Source of the DNA: Nocardioides sp. | GTDB lineage: Bacteria; Actinomycetota; Actinomycetes; Propionibacteriales; Nocardioidaceae | Length of the DNA: 64,000 bases | Assembly: GCF_025965415.1 (NCBI RefSeq) | Contig: NZ_JAOPWY010000038.1 | Span: forward strand, 1 to 64,000 | Reading direction: 5' to 3' | Part shown: in pieces, positions 33,127 to 41,240 of the stretch | How the letters are laid out: each line of letters opens with the position of its first letter | Position numbering within the stretch: the first letter of the stretch is position 1 | Position numbers and translations under genes: made by a program | Notes under the pieces: generated by a model | The model's input: the letters and a program-made list of their open reading frames with translations, nothing else | The model's database searches: none | What the model was told of the DNA's origin: nothing

Positions 33127-33801
33127 ATGGACCGACACAGTGTTTCCGCCGCCCGGCACGTCAAGGTGGCGATCATGGACGAGAGCGAGCTCGTCGTGCA
33201 GGGCATCCGCGCGATGCTCGAGCCGCACGCCGCCTTCGTCACCCTGGTGCCCCACCGCGCCGAAGGGGCCGCCGCTCTGTGCGACCTCACTCTCTACGAG
33301 CCCTCCGCCCACCGTCGTACGACGGGCGTGCGCGGGGTGCCGCAGCGCTTCCCCACCCGCATGGTCGCCTTCGGCTGGGACTGCAGCCCCCAGGCGGTCT
33401 CGACCGAGATGTCCCGCGGCGCCGCGGGCTTCGTGAGCAAGTGGCTGCCCGCACGCCGCCTGGTCTGGAACCTGTTGCAGATCTCCGAGGGCCGCGTCGT
33501 CGTCGACGCCTGGTCGGGGCAGCAGGAGACCACCCAGCCGGCAGTGGAGAAGTGGCCGTTGACCCAGCGCGAGACCGAGGTCCTCTCGATGATCGCGTCA
33601 GGTCGCGCCAACCGGGAGATCGCCGAGGAGACCAACCTCAGCATCAACTCGGTGAAGTCCTACATCCGTGGCGCCTACGCCAAGATCGAGGTCTCCTCCC
33701 GCTCCCAGGCCGTGCTCTGGGCGATCCAGCACGGTCTCCTGGTGTCGGCTGAGTCCGACCCCACGAGCCACCGCGTGTCCGCCCAGCCCGTCCGCGCGTG
33801 A
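33127..33801 (+). CDS. LuxR-family response regulator (NarL-type)
   Basis: 224 residues. The receiver-like N-terminus has the acidic pocket in IMDESELVVQGIRAML, but the phospho-acceptor region reads CDLTLYEPS and the second half is divergent, so phosphorylation is uncertain. The HTH is canonical: LTQRETEVLSMIASGRANREIAEETNLSINSVKSYIRGAYAKI. GTGA overlap joins it to the LLM oxidoreductase gene. It probably belongs to the stress-type regulon with the GGGGTAC promoters. Confidence 0.85.
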   Translation: MDRHSVSAARHVKVAIMDESELVVQGIRAMLEPHAAFVTLVPHRAEGAAALCDLTLYEPSAHRRTTGVRGVPQRFPTRMVAFGWDCSPQAVSTEMSRGAAGFVSKWLPARRLVWNLLQISEGRVVVDAWSGQQETTQPAVEKWPLTQRETEVLSMIASGRANREIAEETNLSINSVKSYIRGAYAKIEVSSRSQAVLWAIQHGLLVSAESDPTSHRVSAQPVRA

Positions 33802-34763
33802 CTCGCTTCGGCTACTTCCTCTCCTGCGAGGAGTACACCCCTGACCAGCTGCTCGACCAGGCTCGCCTGGCGGAGAAGGCGGGCTTCGACGCCCTCTGGA
33901 TCAGCGACCACTTCCACCCGTGGACAGAGGCACAGGGCGAGGCGCCCTTCGTCTGGTCGATGATCGGCGCCGTCTCCCAGGTGTGCGACCTCCCGGTGAC
34001 GACGGCAGTGACCTGCCCGACCGTGCGCACCCATCCGGCGATCATCGCCCAGGCCGCCGCCACCTGTGCGGTGCTCCTGGGCGAGGGACGTCTCACCCTC
34101 GGTGTCGGCAGCGGGGAGGCGCTCAACGAGCACGTGCTCGGCGACGTCTGGCCCCACACCGAGCTGCGGCTGGAGATGCTCGAGGAGGCTGTGGAGGTCA
34201 TCCGACGGCTCTGGACCGGCGAGGTCGTGTCCCACGAGGGACGTCACTACACCGTGGACACCGCACGCATCTACACGCTGCCCGACACCCCTCCGCCGAT
34301 CTACATGAGCGCGTTCGGGCCGAAGGCGCTCGACGTGGCCTGCCGCATCGCCGATGGCTTCATCACCACCAAGCCCGATGCCCGGTCGGTGGAGCAGTTC
34401 CGGGCGGCCAAGGGGGCCGAGGCGCCCACGCAGGCCGGTTTCAAGGTGGCGTGGGGTGCCACGCGTGACGAGGCGATCGACACGGCCTACGCCATCTGGC
34501 CCAACTCCGGCGTGCCGGGTGAGCTGAGCCAGGTGCTGCCCAGCCCGCAGCACTTCGAGCAGGCCGCCGAGCTGGTGACGCGGGAGAAGTTCGCGGAGAA
34601 GGGAGCCTTCGGGCCGGACGTCTCCGAGCACGTCGAGGCCTACACGCCCTTCGTGGACGCCGGCTTCGACGAGGTGTACGTCGCGAACATGGGACCCCAC
34701 TACGCCGACATGCTGGCCGCCTACGGGTCGGACGTCCTCCCCGAGCTCCGCAGCCGACGCTAG
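33798..34763 (+). CDS. LLM-class F420-dependent oxidoreductase
   Basis: 321 residues of TIM-barrel type. FGYFLSCEEYTPDQLLDQARLAEKAGFDALWISDHFHPW at the N-terminus and LLGEGRLTLGVGSGEALNEHVLGDVWP match the F420-dependent glucose-6-phosphate dehydrogenase-like group. The substrate is unknown. GTG 33798 overlaps the response regulator stop, so the two are coupled. Confidence 0.9.
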   Translation: MTRFGYFLSCEEYTPDQLLDQARLAEKAGFDALWISDHFHPWTEAQGEAPFVWSMIGAVSQVCDLPVTTAVTCPTVRTHPAIIAQAAATCAVLLGEGRLTLGVGSGEALNEHVLGDVWPHTELRLEMLEEAVEVIRRLWTGEVVSHEGRHYTVDTARIYTLPDTPPPIYMSAFGPKALDVACRIADGFITTKPDARSVEQFRAAKGAEAPTQAGFKVAWGATRDEAIDTAYAIWPNSGVPGELSQVLPSPQHFEQAAELVTREKFAEKGAFGPDVSEHVEAYTPFVDAGFDEVYVANMGPHYADMLAAYGSDVLPELRSRR

Positions 34764-35251
34764 TCGTCGTACTCCGGGTCGCCCTCGACGTCGGCGGGCC
34801 GGGCCTCGTGGCCCTTGCGGCCCCGGGTGCGGCGGAGCTCCTTCATCTCGGCCTCGAAGACGTGGCGCTGCCCCTCGACGAGGTCGTCGAGCGCGCGCTG
34901 GTGGAGCCCCTTGGCGCGGGCGTAGAAGCCGTCGTCGAACGCCTCCACCATCTGGAACGACCACATGCCCGGGATCGGGTTGCCGCCGAGCACGTCGCGG
35001 TCGAGCGCGTCGGCGAGGTCGTCGTGACCTGCCGCGCGGATCAGCTCCACCGCCTCCTCCATCGTGGTCTCGGCACTGCCCATGAGCCGGTGGAAGGCGT
35101 AGAGGTGGCCGCGGCCGTCCTCGACGTGGTCGAGGGCGGCGGACAGCTTGCCGAGCGCCTCGATGGTGGCGTCGCTGACCCCGTCGGGTCGACGGTGCTC
35201 CGGCGCGGGCTGGTCGGCGGCGGGTCGGTCGGAGGCGTCGGGGGTGGTCAT
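34760..35251 (-). CDS. Conserved hypothetical helical protein
   Basis: 163 residues. A Pro/Asp-rich disordered start precedes an all-helical body (IEALGKLSAALDHVEDGRGHLYAFHRLMGS, ALDRDVLGGNPIPGMWSFQM) and a basic, then acidic tail. It has no known motif, membrane helix or signal peptide. The pattern looks like a conserved actinobacterial protein. The start is ATG 35251. The stop overlaps the LLM oxidoreductase stop by three bases. Confidence 0.72.
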   Translation of the reverse strand: MTTPDASDRPAADQPAPEHRRPDGVSDATIEALGKLSAALDHVEDGRGHLYAFHRLMGSAETTMEEAVELIRAAGHDDLADALDRDVLGGNPIPGMWSFQMVEAFDDGFYARAKGLHQRALDDLVEGQRHVFEAEMKELRRTRGRKGHEARPADVEGDPEYDD

Positions 35252-35375
35252 GGACCGAGCGTCACAGGACCGTCCGGCCGCCACCACCCCACAACGGGCG
35301 GGACCGGCCGTCGCGCCGGGACAGGTCGAGGCCGCAGGGGCGTATGCCCGACGACCAGGACGGGAACTGGCAGGC

Positions 35376-35435
35376 ATGGACAATCCTCTGACACACCGAC
35401 TCGACCACGCGGCGACCGCGGTGGTGCCGGCATGA
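35376..35435 (+). CDS. Possible 19-residue leader peptide before alcohol dehydrogenase
   Basis: ATG 35376 opens MDNPLTHRLDHAATAVVPA, whose TGA overlaps the ATG of the alcohol dehydrogenase at 35432 (ATGA). The dehydrogenase has no obvious ribosome site of its own, so coupling to this ORF could drive its translation. No clear promoter box or ribosome site is seen for the leader. Confidence 0.3.
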   Translation: MDNPLTHRLDHAATAVVPA

Positions 35436-36613
35436 AGGCGGTCACCTGGCAGGGCCGCCAGGACATGCAGGTCGTCGACGTGCCCGACCCCGTCGTGGAG
35501 GAGCCGACGGACGTCGTCGTGGAGATCACGTCGACGGGGTTGTGCGGCTCGGACCTCCACCTCTACGACCCGCTGACGCCGTTCATGACGACGGGCGACG
35601 TCGTCGGCCACGAGCCGATGGGCATCGTGCGTGAGGTGGGGTCGGCCGTCGAGACCCTCCAGGTGGGCGACCGGGTGGTCGTCCCCTTCAACATCAGCTG
35701 CGGGTCGTGCTGGATGTGCGACCGCGGCCTCTTCAGCCAGTGCGAGACCACGCAGAACCGCGACACCGGCACGGGCGCGAGCCTGTTCGGCTACAGCAAG
35801 CTCTACGGTCAGGTGCCCGGTGGGCAGGCCGAGATGCTGCGCGTGCCCTTCGGCGACACGCTCCCGATCAAGGTGCCGCACGGCCCGCACGACGACCGCT
35901 TCCTGTTCCTCTCCGACGTGCTTCCGACGGCCTGGCAGGCCGTCGAGTACGCCGACGTCGAGGAGGGGGGCACCCTGCTCGTGGTCGGCGCCGGACCCAT
36001 CGGCGACATGGCGGCGCGCATCGCGCTGCACCGCGGGCTGCGCGTGATCGCTGTCGACTCGGTGCGTGAGCGTCTCGCGCGGGTGCACGGTCGTGGGGCG
36101 GAGACGATCGACCACACGGAGGTCGACGGCATCGGCGATCGCGTCCGCGAGCTGACCGACGGCCGCGGTGCCGACGCCGTCATCGACGCCGTCGGGATGG
36201 AGGCGCACGGCTCGCCGGTCGCCGAGACCGCCCAGAAGGCGCTCGGCCTGCTCCCCAAGAAGGTGCAGGAGAAGGTCATGCTCAACGTCGGCACCGACCG
36301 GTTGGCCGCGCTGCTCAGCGCGATCGACTCGGTCCGCCGCGGCGGCACGATCAGCATCTCCGGCGTGTACGGCGCGCCGACCGACCCGCTGCCGATGTTC
36401 GAGCTCTTCGACAAGCAGGTCCAGCTGCGGATGGGCCAGGCCAACGTCCGCAGGTGGAGCGACGACATCCTCGCGCTGCTGCAGCAGGACGAGGACGTCC
36501 TCGGTGTCGAGTCCTTCGCGACGCACCACCTCCCCCTCGAGGACGCCCCTGAGGCCTACCGGAAGTTCCGGGACAAGGAGGACGGCATGGTCAAGGTGGT
36601 GTTCACCCCATGA
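35432..36613 (+). CDS. Zinc-dependent alcohol dehydrogenase (MDR family)
   Basis: 393 residues, paralogue of the enzyme at 21043. Catalytic zinc ligands are in TGLCGSDLHLYDP and VVGHEPMGIVREVG; the structural cysteines are in CGSCWMCDRGLFSQC; the coenzyme loop is VVGAGPIGDMAARI. It is the first clear gene of an operon with the HDO-like oxidase and CDGSH protein (stop-start overlaps at 36610 and 37578). This linkage suggests it handles the alcohol or aldehyde made or used by the HDO enzyme. Confidence 0.87.
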   Translation: MKAVTWQGRQDMQVVDVPDPVVEEPTDVVVEITSTGLCGSDLHLYDPLTPFMTTGDVVGHEPMGIVREVGSAVETLQVGDRVVVPFNISCGSCWMCDRGLFSQCETTQNRDTGTGASLFGYSKLYGQVPGGQAEMLRVPFGDTLPIKVPHGPHDDRFLFLSDVLPTAWQAVEYADVEEGGTLLVVGAGPIGDMAARIALHRGLRVIAVDSVRERLARVHGRGAETIDHTEVDGIGDRVRELTDGRGADAVIDAVGMEAHGSPVAETAQKALGLLPKKVQEKVMLNVGTDRLAALLSAIDSVRRGGTISISGVYGAPTDPLPMFELFDKQVQLRMGQANVRRWSDDILALLQQDEDVLGVESFATHHLPLEDAPEAYRKFRDKEDGMVKVVFTP

Positions 36614-37581
36614 GGATGCCCAAGCCCCGCGGCGCGCTGAGCGAGTGGCTCGTCGCGCGTCTCGCCGCCGCGTCGCCCGAGGCCTCGCGCGGACCGGCCC
36701 CCGCCGCCGACTCCCGGGACGACGAGGCGATCGCCCTCTGGACGCTCCACGAGCTGTCCTACCGCGGCTTCGAGGACGCCTCGGACCGCGGTGAGCGGGA
36801 GCCCGAGGTCCTCGTGGTGCGCCACCTCCTCGAGGACGCGCTCGAGGATCGCCTGCGCTCGCGGTGGGCCGACGAGGCCGGCTCGGCCGACCCCGCCCCC
36901 GCGGCCGACGACGTCCCGGCCGCGCTCGAGGCGCTGGTGGCCGCGGACGACGGGCCGTCGCTCGCCGACCACGTACGCCGTCACGCCGACGTCGACCAGG
37001 TCCTGGAGATGCTGCGCCAGCGCTCCGTCTACCAGCTCAAGGAGGCCGACCCCACGACGTGGGTCGTGCCCCGGCTCCCGACCCGGGCCAAGGCGGCCCT
37101 GATGGAGCTCCAGTTCGACGAGTACGGCAACGGCGACCCCAACCGGCTGCATGCGCACCTCTTCGCCCGCGGACTCGAGTCGGTGGGCCTGCGCTCGGAG
37201 TATGGCGCCTACGTCGACGACGCGCTGCCCGAGACGCTGGAGCTCAACAACTCGCTGACGATGTTCGGCCTGCACCGACGCCTGCGCGGCGCGGCGATGG
37301 GCCACCTGGCGGCCTTCGAGATGACCAGCTCGATCCCGGCGCGCAAGATCGCGCAGGGCCTGGGGCGGCTCGGTCTCGACGGCGCCATGGTCGGCTACTA
37401 CGACGAGCACGTGGAGGCCGACGCGATCCACGAGCAGGTGGCCGCCCATGACATCTGCGGGACCCTCGCGGAGGACGAGCCCGAGCAGGCGGCCGAGATC
37501 CTCTTCGGCGCGTTCACCTGCCTGGACCTCGAGTCCCGGGTCGCCGGTGCGCTGTTCAGCGCCTGGGGGGTGGACGCGTGA
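36610..37581 (+). CDS. Iron-containing redox enzyme, heme-oxygenase-like diiron (HDO) family
   Basis: 323 residues, all-helical. Conserved segments LQFDEYGNGDPNRLHAHLF, LAAFEMTSSIP and YYDEHVEADAIHEQVA supply the Glu/Asp/His ligands expected for a heme-oxygenase-like iron or diiron site. Known HDO members include SznF, UndA and BesC, which oxidise amines, fatty acids or amino acids with O2. The substrate here is unknown. ATG 36610 overlaps the dehydrogenase stop; the TGA overlaps the GTG of the CDGSH gene. The pairing suggests the CDGSH protein passes electrons to it. Confidence 0.83.
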   Translation: MRMPKPRGALSEWLVARLAAASPEASRGPAPAADSRDDEAIALWTLHELSYRGFEDASDRGEREPEVLVVRHLLEDALEDRLRSRWADEAGSADPAPAADDVPAALEALVAADDGPSLADHVRRHADVDQVLEMLRQRSVYQLKEADPTTWVVPRLPTRAKAALMELQFDEYGNGDPNRLHAHLFARGLESVGLRSEYGAYVDDALPETLELNNSLTMFGLHRRLRGAAMGHLAAFEMTSSIPARKIAQGLGRLGLDGAMVGYYDEHVEADAIHEQVAAHDICGTLAEDEPEQAAEILFGAFTCLDLESRVAGALFSAWGVDA

Positions 37582-37778
37582 GCGCCGACGACTTCGACCA
37601 CCCCGACGTGGTGCTCTACCCCCACGGCCCGATGCTGGTGCGCGGAGCCACCTCGATCCAGGACGCCGACGGCACGGTCCACCGGGTCGAGCGACCGGTG
37701 GTGGCCCTGTGCCGCTGCGACAAGTCGAGCCGGCTGCCGTGGTGCGACGGCACCCACAAGGTGATCCCGCGCCGCTAG
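37578..37778 (+). CDS. CDGSH iron-sulfur domain protein
   Basis: 66 residues. The three Cys and one His ligands of the CDGSH 2Fe-2S cluster are present in CRCDKSSRLPWCDGTH near the C-terminus. These small proteins transfer electrons or clusters. The GTG start overlaps the stop of the HDO-like gene, so the pair is co-translated. Confidence 0.93.
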   Translation: MSADDFDHPDVVLYPHGPMLVRGATSIQDADGTVHRVERPVVALCRCDKSSRLPWCDGTHKVIPRR

Positions 37779-39394
37779 GTCGCCCGTCGCGTCCGGCGGC
37801 GGGGAAGCGCCCGTGTGCGGTGCTGCCAGAGAGCCGCACGCGCCGCGTTGGCACCCGCCGCCCCGTGCACCCCGCCACCGGGGTGCGCCGCGGCCGAGCC
37901 CAGGAAGAGTCCGTCCACGCCGGTCGCCGACCGCCCGCGCATCGAGGGGACGGGGCGGAAGACGAGCTCCTGGTGCAGCTGCGAGGTGCCGCCGTTGACG
38001 GCGCCACCGATGAGGTTGGCGTTGCGGGCCTCCAGCTCGTGCGGCCCGAGGACGCGCCGCGCCAGGACGACGTCGCCGAAGCCCGGGGCGCGTTCCTCGA
38101 TCCGGGCCTGCATGCGGTCGGCGAAGCGCTCGCGGTCGTCGTGGTCCCAGGTCCCGCGGACCTCGTCGCCGGCGTCGTGCCGGGTCGCGCCGGGCTGCGG
38201 GACGTGCGTGTAGGCCCAGAAGGACTCGGTGCCGGCCGGCGAGCGGGTCGGGTCGCTGGTCGTCATCTGGCCGGTGAGGAGGAAGGGCCGGTCGGGCACC
38301 ACGCCGGAGGACACCTGGCCCAGCGTCTGCGTCATCTCCTCCACCGAGTCGGCGACGTGCACCGTGCCCGGCACGTCGATCGGCCGGTTGGTCCAGGGCA
38401 CCGGCCCGGACAGGGCCCAGTCGACCTTGACCGTCCCGGGGTCGAGCTCGAAGTGGCGCATGCCCCGGACGAGTCGCGGGGGCAGGTCCTCGGCGCGCAC
38501 GAGTCCGCCGAAGAGGTGGGGGGCCGCGACGTCGGCGACCACCGTGCGGGCGTCGTACCTCTGTCCGTCCCGGGTCTCGACACCGCTCACGCGGCCCTCT
38601 CGTACGACGATCCGCGTCACCTCCGCGTCGACCACGAGCTCGCCCCCGAGGCTCGTGAACCGTGCGACCAGGGCGTCGGTGAGGGCCTGGGCGCCTCCGC
38701 GTGGCACGGGGAAGCCGACCGTCTGCCCGAGCATCGTCATGAGGACGCCGAAGACGCCCGAGCCGGGCGAGCTGAGCGGGAAGTCCGCGTGCCCGGCGTT
38801 GCCGGCCAGCAGCAGCCCACCCGCGGGCCCGCCGAAGAGCTCGCGCCCCAGCGAGGCGACCGGCGTCGCCAGCTTCCGGACGAGGTCCAGGCCGCCCGCC
38901 CGCGCCAGGGCGGGCAGCAGCCGCGCACCCGCGCGCACCGGTGGGAACGGTGTGGTGAGCCCGTCGACCAGCGCGGGGCCGATGCGGTCCCACGTGCGGC
39001 AGAGCTCCAGCCACGCGTGGCTGTCGCCCGGGTGGAGCGCCTCCAGCCCGGCAGCGGTGATGGCCCGGTCGCGGTGCAGCACGGCCCACTCGCCGTCGCC
39101 GAACGGGTGCCCCAGCACGGCGGGCGCGTGCTCCCAGGCCAGACCGTGGTCCTCGAGCCGCAGCGACGAGATCGCCCGTGAGGCCACCGCGAGCGGGTAG
39201 AACGCGCTGAAGGTGTCGTGCACGAAGTCGGGGTGCACCTCCCGGTCGCTGCGCACCGCTCCGCCCGGGGAGGACTGGGCCTCCAGCACGAGCACGCTCC
39301 AGCCGGCGTCGGCCAGGACGTTGGCCGCGACCAGTCCGTTGGGCCCGGCGCCGACCACGACGGCGTCGTACGAGCGACTCGTCGGTGCGGTCAC
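37775..39394 (-). CDS. FAD-dependent oxidoreductase, phytoene dehydrogenase-like
   Basis: 539 residues. The N-terminal dinucleotide motif VVVGAGPNGLVAANVLADAGWSVLVLEA, the PGGAVRSD flavin segment and the C-terminal GLFLGSAAAHPGGGVHGAAGANAARAAL match the CrtI/PDS-like amine-oxidase superfamily. It is not a confirmed carotenoid gene because no other crt genes are near. GTG 39394 overlaps the SRPBCC gene (two genes in one minus operon). Its 3' end meets the CDGSH operon tail to tail. Confidence 0.87.
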   Translation of the reverse strand: MTAPTSRSYDAVVVGAGPNGLVAANVLADAGWSVLVLEAQSSPGGAVRSDREVHPDFVHDTFSAFYPLAVASRAISSLRLEDHGLAWEHAPAVLGHPFGDGEWAVLHRDRAITAAGLEALHPGDSHAWLELCRTWDRIGPALVDGLTTPFPPVRAGARLLPALARAGGLDLVRKLATPVASLGRELFGGPAGGLLLAGNAGHADFPLSSPGSGVFGVLMTMLGQTVGFPVPRGGAQALTDALVARFTSLGGELVVDAEVTRIVVREGRVSGVETRDGQRYDARTVVADVAAPHLFGGLVRAEDLPPRLVRGMRHFELDPGTVKVDWALSGPVPWTNRPIDVPGTVHVADSVEEMTQTLGQVSSGVVPDRPFLLTGQMTTSDPTRSPAGTESFWAYTHVPQPGATRHDAGDEVRGTWDHDDRERFADRMQARIEERAPGFGDVVLARRVLGPHELEARNANLIGGAVNGGTSQLHQELVFRPVPSMRGRSATGVDGLFLGSAAAHPGGGVHGAAGANAARAALWQHRTRALPRRRTRRAT

Positions 39395-39879
39395 CGCGCC
39401 CGACCCTCGGCCACGAAGGCGAGTCGTCGGAGCGTCTCGACGTTGCGGACGTGCAGCTGCGGGTCCTGGATGGGCTTGGGGATCAGCGCGCCGGGGCCGG
39501 CGGTCGCCTGCTCCACGATCGTCACCTCGGTCGAGTCTCCGGCGGGCCGGAGCGAGATCTCCACGTGCGCCTGGCCCGCCGGCCACCCCCGGGCGAGGAG
39601 CAGCAGGCGCGTGCCCTCGTCGATCTCGAGCACCTCGGTGGTGTCGTCGATCAGGGCGGGCCACACACCCACGCTGTGGTGCAGTCGCGACCCGACCGCG
39701 GGCCACGTGTCGTCGACGTCCCGCATCCGGGAGGCGCCCACCACGAAGAGTGGGTAGAGCCAGCCGTCGGCCAGCACCGACCACACCTGCGCCGGGGTCG
39801 CCGCGATGGACCGGGTCGTCGTGCTCATGGCGTGCTCGTCGTCTGCATCACTCTGCGTACCCAGTGACGGGGCGCGCAT
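39391..39879 (-). CDS. SRPBCC-family protein (polyketide cyclase/dehydrase-like)
   Basis: 162 residues. After ~17 residues the SRPBCC pattern begins: STTTRSIAATPAQVWSVLADGWLYPLFVVGASRMR, then a helix-grip beta-sheet body. ATG 39879 has GGGGAG seven bases upstream; ATG 39828, at the usual family start, lacks a good site. It is coupled to the phytoene dehydrogenase-like gene, so it probably binds the same hydrophobic substrate. Confidence 0.85.
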   Translation of the reverse strand: MRAPSLGTQSDADDEHAMSTTTRSIAATPAQVWSVLADGWLYPLFVVGASRMRDVDDTWPAVGSRLHHSVGVWPALIDDTTEVLEIDEGTRLLLLARGWPAGQAHVEISLRPAGDSTEVTIVEQATAGPGALIPKPIQDPQLHVRNVETLRRLAFVAEGRAR

Positions 39880-39916
39880 GCGGGTCTCCCCGTCGCGGAC
39901 CTGCCCGGCGCGGACC

Positions 39917-40627
39917 TCAGGTGGGGAGCTCGCCGTGGGCCAGCACGTGCTCGGCGACGATGCCGATCTTCGTACGACTGCTCCGCGCCGCGGTGCGCAG
40001 GGCGTTGAAGGCGGCGACGGCGTCGACGGACTGCTGGGCCATGAGGTAGCCCACCGAGCGCTCGATCACGACGCGGTAGTCGAGGGCGTACTGCAGCTGC
40101 TTGGCCATCTCGCCGGCCGTGTGGGCCTGCACCGCGGCGGACAGGGTGGTGGCGATGACCTCGGCGTAGCGGGCGAGCGCGACGACCTCGCTCTCGTCCC
40201 AGTCGTGGGGCTGCTCGAGGTAGACGTCCAACGTGCCGACAGGCACGCCGCCGAGGCGCACGGGAGTGCCGAGGACCGCACGCACCGGCTGGTCGACCAT
40301 CGCCGCCGCGAGCCGCGGCCACCGCTCCGACTCCGCGGTGACGTCGCGGGACGTGACGACGGTGGCCTTCACGTAGGCCTCGGTGCAGGGCCCCTCGCCG
40401 GCGTCGGCCTCGGTCTTCTCCAGGATCCGCCCGGGTCCGTCGGTGGCCGCGACGTAGCGCAGCATGTCCTGCTCGTCGGCGATCAGGATCCCGGCACCAC
40501 CGACGCCGAAGAGGTCGACGCAGGCTTCGAGGACGGCCTCGAGGGCGGTGATGACACTCCCGTTGTCCTCGCGGGAGCGCGTCAGCCGCCGCAGGCTCTC
40601 GGCGAGCGCGGCCTCAGCGATGTTCAT
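39917..40627 (-). CDS. GAF-ANTAR transcription antiterminator
   Basis: 236 residues. The GAF domain spans residues ~20-165 (LFGVGGAGILIADEQD, ACTEA-like GPCTEAYVK, PVGTLDVYLEQPHDW). The C-terminal ANTAR domain (QLQYALDYRVVIERSVGYLMAQQSVDAVAAFNALRTAARSS) has the conserved VIERAKG-like helix. It should bind nascent RNA hairpins. Its start overlaps the stop of the preceding ANTAR gene, so the two are co-translated. Confidence 0.88.
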   Translation of the reverse strand: MNIAEAALAESLRRLTRSREDNGSVITALEAVLEACVDLFGVGGAGILIADEQDMLRYVAATDGPGRILEKTEADAGEGPCTEAYVKATVVTSRDVTAESERWPRLAAAMVDQPVRAVLGTPVRLGGVPVGTLDVYLEQPHDWDESEVVALARYAEVIATTLSAAVQAHTAGEMAKQLQYALDYRVVIERSVGYLMAQQSVDAVAAFNALRTAARSSRTKIGIVAEHVLAHGELPT

Positions 40628-41070
40628 GGAGCGGGATCATTCCCCGTTCGCGGCCCCGAGGGCCAGCCCGAGGGCGGCAGCTGGCCCACGAAGGTCTCGA
40701 GGAGGGCGTGCGCCTGGGCGTCGGCCGACCCGTCGTGGGTGGAGACGAGGACGCGCGCGACCGTGCGGACCTTGGTGTTGCTGTCCTGCGAGATGCGGAG
40801 CATCGTGCGCCACGCCTGCTCGGTGCTGCACTCGAACCGGGCCGAGAGCAGGCCGATGGCCATGCCGATGTCGCGCTGCGACTTCATGGCCTCCTGGAGG
40901 TGGGCCACCTCGTCGCGGAGAGCCTCGGGGGCTCCGGGGGCTCCGGGGGCTCCGGGGGCTTCGGGGGCTCCGGCAGCCTCGGGGGCTTCGGGGGCTCCGG
41001 CAGCCTCGGGGGCCTCGGTGGCCTGCTGGGGCCGCGAGGGGTCGCCGGAGTGAACGTGCTTGCCAGACAT
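40624..41070 (-). CDS. ANTAR-domain protein with low-complexity N-terminus
   Basis: 148 residues. An N-terminal Ala/Pro/Gly/Glu repeat (APEAAGAPEAPEAAGAPEAP) of about 35 residues precedes an ANTAR domain (LQEAMKSQRDIGMAIGLLSARFECSTEQAWRTMLRISQDS). There is no GAF or receiver domain, so sensing probably depends on the coupled GAF-ANTAR partner or on the RNA itself. ATG 41070 has AAAGGTGA upstream. Confidence 0.82.
   Translation of the reverse strand: MSGKHVHSGDPSRPQQATEAPEAAGAPEAPEAAGAPEAPGAPGAPGAPEALRDEVAHLQEAMKSQRDIGMAIGLLSARFECSTEQAWRTMLRISQDSNTKVRTVARVLVSTHDGSADAQAHALLETFVGQLPPSGWPSGPRTGNDPAP
40925..41019. repeat. Low-complexity 9-bp coding repeat (GGGGCTCCG-like)
   Basis: Tandem GGGGGCTCC/GGGGGCTTC units encode the Ala-Pro-Gly-Glu stretch of the ANTAR protein on the minus strand. 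It is in frame, so it can vary in copy number without disrupting the gene. It is not CRISPR-like: there are no unique spacers. Confidence 0.8.
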
Positions 41071-41240
41071 GCGCGTCACCTTTCAATGACGTCAGGTCCG
41101 CGGACACAGGGCGGAGCGCCAATTCGAACGAACTCACTCTACAAGGTCCGCCCAGTCCCTCCCTGAGGGTGGGTTGTCGGGAGATCGCCTAGACTTTCGG
41201 ATGACTCGAGCAGCTGGGTCGTCGTACTCCTCATGAGGCG

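Noticed and set aside
37448-39181. Plus-strand open frame opposite the CrtI-like gene
   Set aside because: No motif, atypical composition; the minus strand has the FAD-binding motif.
40925-41019. Tandem repeat as a CRISPR array
   Set aside because: Nine-base units without spacers, in frame within a coding gene.
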